From: Mycobacterium sp. 1465703.0 | GTDB lineage: Bacteria > Actinomycetota > Actinomycetes > Mycobacteriales > Mycobacteriaceae | Assembly: GCF_001672975.1 (NCBI RefSeq) | Contig: NZ_LZKU01000265.1 | Coordinates: 1-43,856 of the forward strand | DNA length: 43,856 bases | Direction of reading: 5' to 3' | Shown here: positions 8,171-16,366 of the stretch, piece after piece | How the letters are laid out: the number at the start of each line of letters is the position of its first letter | Numbering within the stretch: position 1 is the stretch's first letter | Program-made: the position numbers and the translations under genes | Notes under the pieces: generated by a model | Database searches by the model: none | What the model saw: the letters and a program-made list of their open reading frames with translations, nothing else | Told to the model about the DNA's origin: nothing

Positions 8171-9067
8171 TCAGCCATCGGTGTTGCGGTTGGGCTGAAT
8201 GCTCTGGCGCGACATGAGGGCGTTGACCCAGCGCGGGCCGAAGATGTCCAGCGCCCTGCCGGCGATCGCGATCCGCGGCGCGATGCGCACCGGACGGGTG
8301 CGGGCCGCGGTGAGCATCCACTCGCCGGCCTCCTCTGAGGTCAGCGCGGCGACTCCCTCGTAGGCTTTCGTGGGCGCGATCATCGGGGTGGCCACCAGGG
8401 GGTAGTACAGCGTCGTCGAATGCACACCCTTGCTGCCCCATTCGGTTTCGATGACCCGGCTCACCGTCGACAGCGCGGCCTTCGAGGCGTTGTACACCGA
8501 GAACAGCGGCGAGGCCTCTGACATCACTCCCCAGGTCGAGACGTTGATGATGTGGCCGTCGCCGCGCTCGAGCATGCCGGGCGCCAGCCCCCGCACCAGC
8601 CGCAGCGGCGCGTAGTAGTTGAGCACCATGGTCCGCTCGACGTCGTGCCAGCGTTCCAGCGATTCGGCCAGCGGCCGGCGGATGGAACGGCCGGCATTGT
8701 TGATCAGAATGTCGACTCCACCCAGCCGCTTCTCGACGTCGGCGACCAGCTCATCGCACGCGTCCATGTCGGAAACGTCGCACGGGATCGCTATGGCCTC
8801 ACCGCCCGCGGTGGTGATCCGCTCGGCCAGTGCGTCCAGCAGCTCATGGCGGCGCGCGACGACGACCACCGTGGCGCCCGCCCGGGCGAACTGTTCGGCC
8901 GCGGCTTCGCCGATCCCGGAAGATGCCCCCGTCAGCAGGATGCGCTTGCCGGCCAGCTCGATCGGCTTGATAAGCGGGCGGTTGACCAGTACTTGCGGCG
9001 CCATGGGTGGTCGCATGATGGTCAGGGACATCTGGTCGGCGAACCGGCGGAGGGGACTCTTACTCAC
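8171..9067 (-). CDS. Short-chain dehydrogenase/reductase (Rv0547c-like)
   Basis: This 298-residue classical SDR has the cofactor motif TGASSGIG at residues 46-53, NNAG at 123-126, a catalytic serine in INVSTWG (Ser177) and YNASK with Tyr192 and Lys196. An arginine after the first strand (VARRHE) favours NADP(H). The N-terminal ~40 residues before the fold, and the LDIFGPRWVNALMSR tail, suggest membrane association as in related lipid-handling SDRs. The start is GTG 9067 (VSKSPLRRFADQ). The substrate is unknown. It lies 29 bases after menB on the same strand. Confidence 0.88.
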   Translation of the reverse strand: MSKSPLRRFADQMSLTIMRPPMAPQVLVNRPLIKPIELAGKRILLTGASSGIGEAAAEQFARAGATVVVVARRHELLDALAERITTAGGEAIAIPCDVSDMDACDELVADVEKRLGGVDILINNAGRSIRRPLAESLERWHDVERTMVLNYYAPLRLVRGLAPGMLERGDGHIINVSTWGVMSEASPLFSVYNASKAALSTVSRVIETEWGSKGVHSTTLYYPLVATPMIAPTKAYEGVAALTSEEAGEWMLTAARTRPVRIAPRIAIAGRALDIFGPRWVNALMSRQSIQPNRNTDG

Positions 9068-9096
9068 GTGACGCGAGTCTAGGTGGGCGCCCGACC

Positions 9097-9999
9097 TCAG
9101 AAATACCGGGGAAACCGGCTCCAGTCCGGGTCGCGCTTTTCCAGGAAGGCGTCGCGGCCCTCGACGGCTTCGTCGGTCATGTACGCCAGCCGGGTGGCCT
9201 CGCCGGCGAACAGCTGCTGACCGACCAGGCCGTCGTCGAGCAGGTTGAATGCGAATTTCAGCATGCGTTGTGCCTGAGGGGATTTGGCGTTGATCTCGCG
9301 CGCCCACTGGACGCCGACGCGTTCCAGGTCGGCATGGTCGACGACCTCGTTGACCGCGCCCATCTGGTGCATCTGCTCGGCGGTGTAGGAACGGCCGAGG
9401 AAGAAGATCTCGCGGGCGAACTTCTGGCCGACCTGACGGGCCAGGTATGCGCTGCCGTAGCCGCCATCGAAGCTGCCGACGTCGGCGTCGGTCTGCTTGA
9501 AGCGGGCATGCTCGCGGCTGGCCAGGGTGAGGTCGCAGACCACGTGCAGGCTGTGTCCGCCGCCGGCCGCCCACCCGTTGACCAGGCAGATGACCACCTT
9601 GGGCATGAACCGGATCAGCCGCTGGACCTCGAGGATGTGCAGCCGGCCGGCGCGGGCGGTGTCGACGGTGTCGGCGGTTTCGCCGCTCGCGTACTGATAG
9701 CCGCTGCGGCCACGGATGCGCTGATCCCCGCCGGAACAGAATGCCCAGCCGCCGTCCTTGGGCGACGGCCCGTTGCTGGTCAGCAACACCACCCCGACGT
9801 CGGGAGACATCCGGGCATGGTCGAGCACCCGGTAGAGCTCGTCGACGGTGTGCGGCCGAAACGCGTTGCGCACCTCGGGCCGGTTAAACGCCACCCGCAC
9901 CGTGGCGTCGTCGACGTGCCGGTGATAGGTGATGTCGGTCAGGTCGCCGAACCCGTCTACCGGGCGCCAGGCCTGCGCATCAAAGGGGTTGTCGCTCAA
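9097..9999 (-). CDS. menB: 1,4-dihydroxy-2-naphthoyl-CoA synthase MenB
   Basis: MenB closes the second ring of the naphthoate by Dieckmann condensation of o-succinylbenzoyl-CoA. The 300-residue protein is a crotonase-fold enzyme and is nearly identical in pattern to the M. tuberculosis enzyme. The oxyanion-hole and CoA region is GGWAFCSGGDQRIRGRSGY, followed by VNGWAAGGGHSLHVVCDLTLAS and the catalytic aspartate segment DADVGSFDGGYGSAYLAR; the C-terminus is DPDWSRFPRYF. The start taken is TTG 9999, ten bases after an AGGAG (10010-10014). The M. tuberculosis annotation starts about 14 residues further upstream, but an AGGAG so placed supports the shorter form here. Confidence 0.95.
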   Translation of the reverse strand: MSDNPFDAQAWRPVDGFGDLTDITYHRHVDDATVRVAFNRPEVRNAFRPHTVDELYRVLDHARMSPDVGVVLLTSNGPSPKDGGWAFCSGGDQRIRGRSGYQYASGETADTVDTARAGRLHILEVQRLIRFMPKVVICLVNGWAAGGGHSLHVVCDLTLASREHARFKQTDADVGSFDGGYGSAYLARQVGQKFAREIFFLGRSYTAEQMHQMGAVNEVVDHADLERVGVQWAREINAKSPQAQRMLKFAFNLLDDGLVGQQLFAGEATRLAYMTDEAVEGRDAFLEKRDPDWSRFPRYF

Positions 10000-10012
10000 T
10001 CTGTTTGAACTC

Positions 10013-10468
10013 CTATGCCGGGTCCAACCGGAATACCGGACACACGCCGGCCAGCGCCTCGAACTCCTCGGGGCGACCGTCGGTGACCAGCCCCAAGCGC
10101 TTCATGAAGCCGACACCGGTGGGCACCTCGGTGGGGAACGCCCGCAGGAATGGCCGCGCCGCGTCGGCGGGTAACTCCACCATCTGCACCCGCTCGGAGT
10201 GCCGGCCGCGGGCCAGCGTCGCGTACTTCGCGGCGCGGACGTTGCGGATCCAGTCCGCACCCGGAAATCCGCCCACCACATAACGTTTGCCGTCCACCGT
10301 CATCGGTGTCACCGGCGTCGAGCGGGGCGTTCCGGACTTGCGACCGGGCACGGTCAGCACCACCGGGCTTTCGCCGCCGAAGCTGAGGCCCAGCCGCGAC
10401 AGTTGGATGAAGACCTTGTTCGCCGGCTTCAGCCACCAAGGTGGTTTGAGCCCGTCGGGCGTACCCAT
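10013..10468 (-). CDS. F420H2-dependent quinone/nitro reductase family protein (Ddn-like)
   Basis: This 151-residue protein begins MGTPDGLKPPWWLKPANKVFIQLSRLGL at ATG 10468. It fits the deazaflavin-dependent nitroreductase family (PF04075, split beta-barrel), with GGESPVVLTVPGRKSGTPRSTPVTPM, the F420-phosphate binding GRKSG-type motif, then KRYVVGGFPGADWIRNVRA and VQMVELPADAARPFLRAFP. The amphipathic N-terminus is typical of the Ddn subgroup, whose members reduce quinones with F420H2 at the membrane. It occupies the place where M. tuberculosis has vapBC3, directly upstream of menB (13-base gap), so a quinone substrate is an attractive but unproven idea. It shares the strand with the aldo/keto reductase 14 bases upstream. 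Confidence 0.85.
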   Translation of the reverse strand: MGTPDGLKPPWWLKPANKVFIQLSRLGLSFGGESPVVLTVPGRKSGTPRSTPVTPMTVDGKRYVVGGFPGADWIRNVRAAKYATLARGRHSERVQMVELPADAARPFLRAFPTEVPTGVGFMKRLGLVTDGRPEEFEALAGVCPVFRLDPA

Positions 10469-10482
10469 GCCTGACACAGTAG

Positions 10483-11421
10483 TCAGGTCTGCGGCGCCTC
10501 CAAGAAGGGCTCGACGCCCTGCGCCCAGGGGTCGGCGCCGGGCGTGGCGACGGCGTCCAGCCGGGCGAGCGCCTCGGGGCTCAGCGTGACGTCGGCCGCG
10601 CCCATGTTCTCCTCGAGGTGCGCGATCGATCGGGTGCCCGGAATCAGCAACGTGTTCGACGCATGCACCAAGATCCAGGCCAGCCCGACCTGTGCCGGTG
10701 CGACGCCGAGTTCGCCGGCGATGTCGATGACCACGGGGTTGTCGGTGGCCTTGGGGAAGCCCGGGAACGCCGACCCCAGCGGGAAGTATGGAACCCAGGC
10801 GATGCCCTCGTCCGCGCAGACATCGACCATGTCTTCCTGCGAGCGGTCCAGCAGGCTGTAGGCGTTCTGCACGCACACGATCCCGGCGGGCAGCGCGTGC
10901 CGCAGCACGTCGAGCGGCACGCTGCTGATCCCGATCGCGCCGATCTTGCCCTCGTCGCGCAGCGCGATCATCTCGGCCAGCTGGTCGTCCAGGCCGACGA
11001 TCTGGTCGCCCTCGGCGGCCATACCGATCCCGGCGTCGAGCCGCCGCAGGTTGACCACCGGGATGCGGTCGAGCCCGAGTTGAGTCAGGTCGTCTTCGAC
11101 GGCGGCACGCAGCTCGGCGGGCCGCTGCGCTGGAGCCAGCGGGATCGGTTGTTCGCCGGTGTATCGCGCGCCGACCTTGCTGACGATGACGAGGTCGTCC
11201 GGGAAGGGTGCCAGCGCCGCGCGGATGCGCCGGTTCACCTCGCCGGGGCCGTAAAACGATGCGGTGTCGATGTGGTTGACGCCGAGTTCGACGGCGCGGC
11301 GCAGCACCGCGGCCGCGTTCTCCGGCGACGTGTCGAACAGTTGCATGGCGCCGTAACCGACGCGGGCGACCGCCGCCGTGCCGAGGCTGCCGATACCGCC
11401 GGGCTGTGGTTTGTTGGTCAT
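10483..11421 (-). CDS. Aldo/keto reductase, YdbC/pyridoxal-reductase-like subgroup
   Basis: A 312-residue (alpha/beta)8 NADPH-dependent oxidoreductase. Catalytic residues visible are Asp and Tyr in NHIDTASFYGPGEVNRR and Lys in IVSKVGARY. The position usually held by the catalytic His reads VVNLRRLD, as in the YdbC-like subgroup, so this is probably subfamily character and not damage. NADPH-binding ILVHASNTLLIPGTRSIAHLEENM is present near the C-terminus. Two adjacent ATGs compete: 11424 lies one base after AAGGAG and 11421 four bases after; the second has better spacing. It is divergent from a TetR gene with paired palindromes between them, so repression by that regulator is likely. Confidence 0.87.
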   Translation of the reverse strand: MTNKPQPGGIGSLGTAAVARVGYGAMQLFDTSPENAAAVLRRAVELGVNHIDTASFYGPGEVNRRIRAALAPFPDDLVIVSKVGARYTGEQPIPLAPAQRPAELRAAVEDDLTQLGLDRIPVVNLRRLDAGIGMAAEGDQIVGLDDQLAEMIALRDEGKIGAIGISSVPLDVLRHALPAGIVCVQNAYSLLDRSQEDMVDVCADEGIAWVPYFPLGSAFPGFPKATDNPVVIDIAGELGVAPAQVGLAWILVHASNTLLIPGTRSIAHLEENMGAADVTLSPEALARLDAVATPGADPWAQGVEPFLEAPQT

Positions 11422-11457
11422 CATGCTCCTTGGCTCGTGCCACACTGGAGGAAAATG

Positions 11458-11506
11458 CGGAGGAGCCTCCGCTTCGGTCAGCGTAGCAGAAACGGAGGAG
11501 TCTCCG
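11458..11506. promoter_or_regulatory. Twin palindromic operator CGGAGGAGyCTCCG
   Basis: Two copies of a 14-base near-palindrome, CGGAGGAGCCTCCG (11458-11471) and CGGAGGAGTCTCCG (11493-11506), lie 35 bases apart between the aldo/keto reductase and the TetR regulator. A 17-base stretch differs at one position only. The arrangement is what is expected for an autoregulating TetR repressor controlling the divergent gene. The right copy also supplies the GGAGGAG ahead of a TTG start at 11509. Confidence 0.65.
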
Positions 11507-11508
11507 CT

Positions 11509-12057
11509 TTGGTCGGACGGTCGGATGCGCGTCGCAATCGGCAACGGCTGCTCGAAGCGGCCACCGCGGCGTTCACCGCGCAGGGCGGAGCGGTGTCGCT
11601 CGAGTCGATCGCCCGCGACGCCGGCGTCGGAATCGGCACGCTCTACCGCCATTTCCCGACCCGTGAAGCCCTGGTCGAGGCGGTCTACCGCGCCGAGCTC
11701 GCCGAGGTGGCCGCGGCCGCCGGGCAGCTGCTGAAGCGCCACCCACCCAAGGCCGCGCTGCGACGCTGGATGGATCGGTACGCGGGCTTCGTCGCCGCCA
11801 AGCGCGGAATGGCCGAATCCCTGCAGGCGATTTTCGCTTCCGGCGCCATGGAACCCACCCAGACGCGCGACAGCATCGTCGGCGCCGTCCAGCTGCTCTT
11901 GCAGGCTGGTGCCGACAACGCGACGATGCGCGCCGACGTGCAGGCCGACGACGTGGTGTCCAGCCTGATCGGCATCTTCCTGGCCAGCGGTTCGCCGGAG
12001 CAGACCGGCCGCATGCTCGACCTGCTTGTCGCCGGCGTAAGCGCGCCCCGAACGTGA
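11509..12057 (+). CDS. TetR/AcrR family transcriptional regulator
   Basis: This 182-residue repressor has the N-terminal helix-turn-helix RQRLLEAATAAFTAQGGAVSLESIARDAGVGIGTLYRHFPTREALVEAVYR, followed by an all-helical ligand domain ending LLVAGVSAPRT. The preferred start is TTG 11509, eight bases after GGAGGAG. It leaves both palindromes upstream and gives the usual short lead before the HTH (LVGRSDARRNRQ). An ATG at 11455 (200 residues, GGAGG only three bases away) would place the operators inside the gene. It probably represses itself and the divergent aldo/keto reductase and F420 genes. The ligand is unknown. Confidence 0.87.
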   Translation: MVGRSDARRNRQRLLEAATAAFTAQGGAVSLESIARDAGVGIGTLYRHFPTREALVEAVYRAELAEVAAAAGQLLKRHPPKAALRRWMDRYAGFVAAKRGMAESLQAIFASGAMEPTQTRDSIVGAVQLLLQAGADNATMRADVQADDVVSSLIGIFLASGSPEQTGRMLDLLVAGVSAPRT

Positions 12058-12069
12058 AGCTCGTTCACG
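12053..12069. terminator. Small hairpin between convergent tetR and fadD8
   Basis: CGTGAA-GCTCG-TTCACG forms a six-base stem with a five-base loop overlapping the tetR stop, in the 57-base gap between two convergent genes. TTCACGCTCGG recurs 33 bases further on. No U-run follows, as is common in mycobacteria. Terminator function is only a possibility. Confidence 0.3.
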
Positions 12070-12114
12070 CTCGGGCGCGAGCGCGAACTTAATTTCACGC
12101 TCGGCGCTGAAGAC

Positions 12115-13716
12115 TTAGCCCACGGAGCGCGCGGCGCCCTCCCAGAACTGCGCGCGCACGGCCTTCTTGTCCGGCTTGCCCAGCGCGGTCACCGGCACCG
12201 ACTCGACGACGATCACCTGTTTGGGCGACTGCACCGAACCCTTGCGCTCCTTGACCGCGGCCTGGATCTCGGCGGTGACCTTGGCCACCGCCTCCTCGTC
12301 GGAGGGATGGTCGGGTCGCAGCACGATCACGGCGGTGACGGCTTCGCCCCACTTCTCGTCCGGCGTGCCGATCACGCACACCTGCGCGACGGCCGGGTGC
12401 TCGGCGACGACGTCTTCGACCTCGCGCGGGAACACGTTGAACCCACCGGTGACGATCATGTCCTTGACCCGGTCGACGATGAACCAGAAGCCGTCCTCGT
12501 CCTCACGGGCCATGTCGCCGGTGTGCAGCCAGCCGTCCTTGAACGTCTTGGCCGTCTCCTCCGGCAGGTTCCAATAGCCGCCGGAAAGCAGCGGCCCGGA
12601 CACGCAGATCTCGCCGACCTCGCCCTGCGGCACCGGGTTGCCGTCGGCGTCCAGCAGCGCAGTGCGGGCGAACAGGGTGGGCCGCCCGCAGGAGGTGAGC
12701 CGCTTCTCGTCGTGGTCCTTCTTGGCCAGGTACGAGATCACCATCGGGGCTTCGGACTGCCCGTAGTACTGGGCGAAGATCGGCCCGAAGCGGCGGATGG
12801 CCTCGGCCAGCCGGACCGGGTTCATCGCCGAGGCGCCGTAGTAGACCGTCTCGAGCGACGACAGGTCACGGGTGTGCGAATCCGGATGGTCCATCAGCGC
12901 GTAGATCATCGACGGCACCAGCATGGTGGCGGTGATCTTCTGCTCCTCGATCACCCGCAGCACTTCGGCCGGGTCGAACTTGGTCAGCACCACCAGCTCG
13001 CCGCCCTTGATGATGGTCGGCACGAAGAACGCCGCCCCGGCGTGCGACAGCGGGGTGCACATCAAGAACCGCGGGTTGTCCGGCCACTCCCACTCGGCGA
13101 GCTGGATCGTGGTCATCGTGGTGATCGACTGCGCGGTGCCCAGCACGCCCTTGGGCTTGCCGGTGGTGCCGCCGGTGTAGGCCATCCCGCCGATGTGATC
13201 GGGCGGAAGGTCGGCCGCCACCAACGGCTTCGGCGAATACTTCGCGGCTTCGGCCACCAGGTCCACCGCGGAATCACCCAGCGCTTCGGGCACCGGGCCG
13301 ATGGTCAGCACCTGCTTGAGGCCGGGCACCTTCTCCAGCAGGCCCAGCGCCCGCTCCACGAACATCGGGTTCGGGTCGATGATCAGCGACGTCACGCCGG
13401 CGTCGCCCAGCACATACGCGTGGTCGTCCAGCGAGCCGAGGGGGTGTAACGCCACGCGCCGGTAACCCTGGGTCTGTCCGGCGCCGATGATCATCAGCAC
13501 CTCGGGCCGGTTCAGCGACAGCAGCCCGACGGTGGCGCCGGTGCCCGCACCGAGTGCCTCGAACGCCTGAATGTATTGGCTGATGCGCTCGGCGAGCTGA
13601 CCACCGGTCAGCGTGGTGTCACCGAGGTACAACACCGGCTTGTTCTTGTTGCGCTTGAGCGCACCGACGGTCAGGTGTCCGGAATGAATGGGATGGCGCA
13701 ACAGATCGTCACTCAT
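12115..13716 (-). CDS. fadD8: Fatty-acid-CoA ligase FadD8-like
   Basis: A 533-residue acyl-adenylate/thioester-forming enzyme. Visible motifs are the P-loop YTGGTTGKPKGVLG, YYGASAMNPVRLAEAI, YYGQSEAPMVISYL (A5), HTGDMAREDEDGFWFIVDRVKDMIVTGGFNVFPREVED (A7-A8) and the C-terminal lysine in PVTALGKPDKKAVRAQF. It activates a carboxylic acid with ATP and CoA; the acid is unknown. The start at ATG 13716 is shorter than the 571-residue M. tuberculosis annotation but has no long conserved upstream extension here. It is divergent from the amidohydrolase, with a KstR-like box in the 77-base gap, suggesting control with sterol or lipid catabolism. Confidence 0.9.
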   Translation of the reverse strand: MSDDLLRHPIHSGHLTVGALKRNKNKPVLYLGDTTLTGGQLAERISQYIQAFEALGAGTGATVGLLSLNRPEVLMIIGAGQTQGYRRVALHPLGSLDDHAYVLGDAGVTSLIIDPNPMFVERALGLLEKVPGLKQVLTIGPVPEALGDSAVDLVAEAAKYSPKPLVAADLPPDHIGGMAYTGGTTGKPKGVLGTAQSITTMTTIQLAEWEWPDNPRFLMCTPLSHAGAAFFVPTIIKGGELVVLTKFDPAEVLRVIEEQKITATMLVPSMIYALMDHPDSHTRDLSSLETVYYGASAMNPVRLAEAIRRFGPIFAQYYGQSEAPMVISYLAKKDHDEKRLTSCGRPTLFARTALLDADGNPVPQGEVGEICVSGPLLSGGYWNLPEETAKTFKDGWLHTGDMAREDEDGFWFIVDRVKDMIVTGGFNVFPREVEDVVAEHPAVAQVCVIGTPDEKWGEAVTAVIVLRPDHPSDEEAVAKVTAEIQAAVKERKGSVQSPKQVIVVESVPVTALGKPDKKAVRAQFWEGAARSVG

Positions 13717-13726
13717 GTGGCCAGAC

Positions 13727-13740
13727 TAGAACGTGTTGCA
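13727..13740. promoter_or_regulatory. KstR-like operator TAGAACGTGTTGCA
   Basis: The 14-base sequence fits the published KstR consensus TnnAACnnGTTnnA at all fixed positions. It lies 11-24 bases upstream of the fadD8 start and about 54-67 bases before the divergent amidohydrolase. KstR is the TetR-type repressor of mycobacterial cholesterol genes. The match is by eye only. Confidence 0.5.
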
Positions 13741-13793
13741 ATTCCAGTCAGCCACCCCCTCGCGGACACCATCAATCAGTACGATTCCTCCCT

Positions 13794-15398
13794 ATGGCGC
13801 AGGCAGATCTCGTCGTCACCGGAACCATCCTGACCGTCGACGACGCCCGGCCCACCGCCGAGGCGCTCGCCGTGGCCGACGGCCGCATCGTCGCCGTCGG
13901 AACCCGAACTGAGGTAGCCGAATTCACCGGCCCCGACACCCAGACCCTCGACGTCGGCGACGGCTGCGTCATGCCGGGTTTCGTTGAGGCACATGGGCAT
14001 CCGCTGATGGAGGCGGTCGCGCTTTCGGACCGCATCGTTGACATCCGCCCGGTCACCATGCGTAGCGCCGACGACGTCGTCGCGGCGATCCACTCCGAGG
14101 TGGCCCGACGCGGATCCGACGGCGCCTACCTCAACGGCTGGGATCCGCTGCTGCAGCGCGGTCTTCCGCAACCCACGCTGAGCTGGCTCGACGACATCGC
14201 GCCGGACAGCCCGCTGGTCATCCTGCACAACTCCGGACACAAGGCCTTTTTCAACTCGCGCGCCGCCAAGCTGCACGGCCTCAACCGCGACACCCCGGAT
14301 CCCAAGGGCGCCAAGTACGGCCGCGACGCCAACGGGGAGCTCGACGGCACCGCCGAGGAGACTGGCGCGGTGTTCCCGCTGCTGAGCGGGGCCATCGACT
14401 TCGCCGACTACCCGCAGATGCTGCTCGCCGAGTGCGCCCGGCTCAACCGCGCCGGCCTGACCACCTGCTCCGAGATGGCCTTCGATCCCAACTTCCGCCC
14501 GGTGGTCGAGCAGCTGCGCAACCGGCTCACGGTGCGGCTGCGCACCTACGAGATCTCCAACCCGCAGATGACCACCGCCGCCACCCCCGGCCAGGGCGAC
14601 GACATGCTGCGCCAGGTCGGCATCAAGATCTGGGTCGACGGCTCGCCCTGGATCGGCAATATCGACCTCTCGTTTCCCTACCTGGACACCGAAGCCACCC
14701 GCATCATCGGCGTCGTGCCGGGTTCGTGCGGATGCGCCAACTACACCGCCGAGCAGTTGCGCGAGATCGTCGGCGCCTACTTCCCGCAAGGCTGGCCGAT
14801 GGCCTGCCACGTGCAGGGCGACGCCGGCGTGGACACCATCCTCGACGTGTACGAGGAAGCCTTACGGCGCCATCCGCGCGACGATCACCGGCTGCGTCTC
14901 GAGCACGTCGGCGCGATCCGGCCCGAGCAGCTGCAGCGCGCCCACGACCTCGGCCTGACCTGCAGCATCTTCGTCGACCAGATCCACTACTGGGGCGACG
15001 TGATCGTCGACGGGCTGTTCGGCGAGGAACGTGGAACCCGTTGGATGCCAGCGGGATCCGCGGTAGCGACCGGAATGCGCATCTCGCTGCACAACGATCC
15101 GCCGGTCACGCCCGAGGAGCCGCTGCGCAACATCAGCGTCGCCGCCACCCGCACGGCACCCAGCGGCCGGGTGCTGGCGCCCGAGGAGCGGTTGACGGTC
15201 GACCAGGCGATTCGCGCGCAGACAATCGATGCGGCCTGGCAGCTGTTCGCCGACGACGTGATCGGCTCGCTGGAGGTGGGCAAATACGCCGACCTCGTGG
15301 TGCTGTCGGCCGATCCGCGCGCGGTGCCGCCCGAGCAGATCGCCGACCTGCAGGTGCGGGCGACCTATCTGGCCGGCCGCCAGGTGTACCGCGCGTGA
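13794..15398 (+). CDS. Amidohydrolase family 3 protein (Rv0552-like)
   Basis: This 534-residue protein is the same length as M. tuberculosis Rv0552. It is a metal-dependent amidohydrolase (PF07969 type): the first two metal ligands are His67 and His69 in PGFVEAHGHPL, later metal and active-site segments are MACHVQGDAGVDTILD and HRLRLEHVGAIRPEQ, and the C-terminal beta-sandwich closes with GSLEVGKYADLVVLSADPRAVPPEQI. The N-terminal ADLVVTGTILTVDDARPTAEALAVADGRIVAVG is typical. The substrate is unknown. The ATG at 13794 has no strong Shine-Dalgarno. The last bases overlap menC (GTGA), so it heads the menC-bpoC run. Confidence 0.9.
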   Translation: MAQADLVVTGTILTVDDARPTAEALAVADGRIVAVGTRTEVAEFTGPDTQTLDVGDGCVMPGFVEAHGHPLMEAVALSDRIVDIRPVTMRSADDVVAAIHSEVARRGSDGAYLNGWDPLLQRGLPQPTLSWLDDIAPDSPLVILHNSGHKAFFNSRAAKLHGLNRDTPDPKGAKYGRDANGELDGTAEETGAVFPLLSGAIDFADYPQMLLAECARLNRAGLTTCSEMAFDPNFRPVVEQLRNRLTVRLRTYEISNPQMTTAATPGQGDDMLRQVGIKIWVDGSPWIGNIDLSFPYLDTEATRIIGVVPGSCGCANYTAEQLREIVGAYFPQGWPMACHVQGDAGVDTILDVYEEALRRHPRDDHRLRLEHVGAIRPEQLQRAHDLGLTCSIFVDQIHYWGDVIVDGLFGEERGTRWMPAGSAVATGMRISLHNDPPVTPEEPLRNISVAATRTAPSGRVLAPEERLTVDQAIRAQTIDAAWQLFADDVIGSLEVGKYADLVVLSADPRAVPPEQIADLQVRATYLAGRQVYRA

Positions 15399-16366
15399 CG
15401 CCGACACTCGAGGACCTACTGCAGCGCCTGCACGTGGTGGCGCTGCCGATGCGGGTGCGGTTTCGCGGCATCACCACCCGCGAAGTCGCGCTGATCGACG
15501 GCCCGGCCGGCTGGGGCGAGTTCGGGGCGTTCGTCGAATACGGCCCGCGCGAGGCCGCGCACTGGCTGGCCTCCGGCATCGCGGCGGCTTATCGCCCGCC
15601 GCCGCCCATCCGCCGCGACCTCGTCCCGATCAACGCCACCGTGCCGGCCGTGCCGGCCGCACAGGTGGGCGAGGTGCTCGCCCGCTTCCCCGGCTCCAGC
15701 ACGGCCAAGGTGAAGGTCGCCGAACCCGGGCAGACGCTTGCCGACGATGTCGCCCGGGTGAACGCCGTGCGCGAACTGGTGCCAACCGTGCGGGTGGACG
15801 CCAACGGCGGCTGGAGCGTCGAGCAGGCGAGCGCAGCGGCGGCCGCATTGACCGCCGACGGCCCGCTGGAATACCTGGAGCAGCCCTGCGCGACGGTCGC
15901 CGAACTCGCGGCGCTGCGCCGACGTGTCGACGTGCCGATCGCCGCCGACGAAAGCATCCGCAAGGCCGACGACCCGCTGGCCGTGGTCCGCGCCGGCGCC
16001 GCCGACATCGCAGTGCTCAAAGTTGCTCCGCTAGGCGGGATTTCGGCCATGCTCGAGATCGCCGCGCAGATCGACATCCCGGTAGTGGTCTCCAGCGCGC
16101 TGGATTCGGCGGTGGGCATCGCTGCCGGCCTGACCGCCGCCGCGGCCCTGCCGCAGCTTCGCCACGCCTGCGGGCTCGGCACCGGCGGGCTGTTCGTGGA
16201 AGACGTCGCCGAGACCGCCGCGCCCGTCGACGGCAACCTGGCGGTGGGGCCGGTGACGCCCGATCCGGAGCGGCTGCACGCCCTGCGGGCGGCACCGGAG
16301 CGGCGGCAGTGGTGGATCGACCGGGTCAAGGTGTGCCATCGGTTGCTTGTACCGTCGACCGGGTGA
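15395..16366 (+). CDS. menC: o-Succinylbenzoate synthase MenC
   Basis: MenC dehydrates SHCHC to o-succinylbenzoate. The 323-residue protein has the enolase-superfamily layout: capping domain, then the barrel with KVK at residues 105-107, metal ligands Asp135 (VRVDANGGW), Glu162 (EYLEQP) and Asp185 (IAADES), and the second lysine in AVLKVAPLGG. The GTG start at 15395 overlaps the amidohydrolase stop by four bases, and its own stop overlaps bpoC the same way, so the three genes form a tightly coupled unit. Length is close to the 326 residues of M. tuberculosis MenC. Confidence 0.93.
   Translation: MTPTLEDLLQRLHVVALPMRVRFRGITTREVALIDGPAGWGEFGAFVEYGPREAAHWLASGIAAAYRPPPPIRRDLVPINATVPAVPAAQVGEVLARFPGSSTAKVKVAEPGQTLADDVARVNAVRELVPTVRVDANGGWSVEQASAAAAALTADGPLEYLEQPCATVAELAALRRRVDVPIAADESIRKADDPLAVVRAGAADIAVLKVAPLGGISAMLEIAAQIDIPVVVSSALDSAVGIAAGLTAAAALPQLRHACGLGTGGLFVEDVAETAAPVDGNLAVGPVTPDPERLHALRAAPERRQWWIDRVKVCHRLLVPSTG

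Noticed and set aside
10483..11421. Loss of the catalytic histidine in the aldo/keto reductase (VVNLRRLD)
   Set aside because: The same change is usual in the YdbC-like subgroup, so it is not evidence of inactivation.
12307..13449. Long plus-strand frame of 380 codons opposite fadD8
   Set aside because: It lies wholly antisense to a well-supported acyl-CoA synthetase and is His/Arg/Gln-rich, typical of a high-GC shadow.
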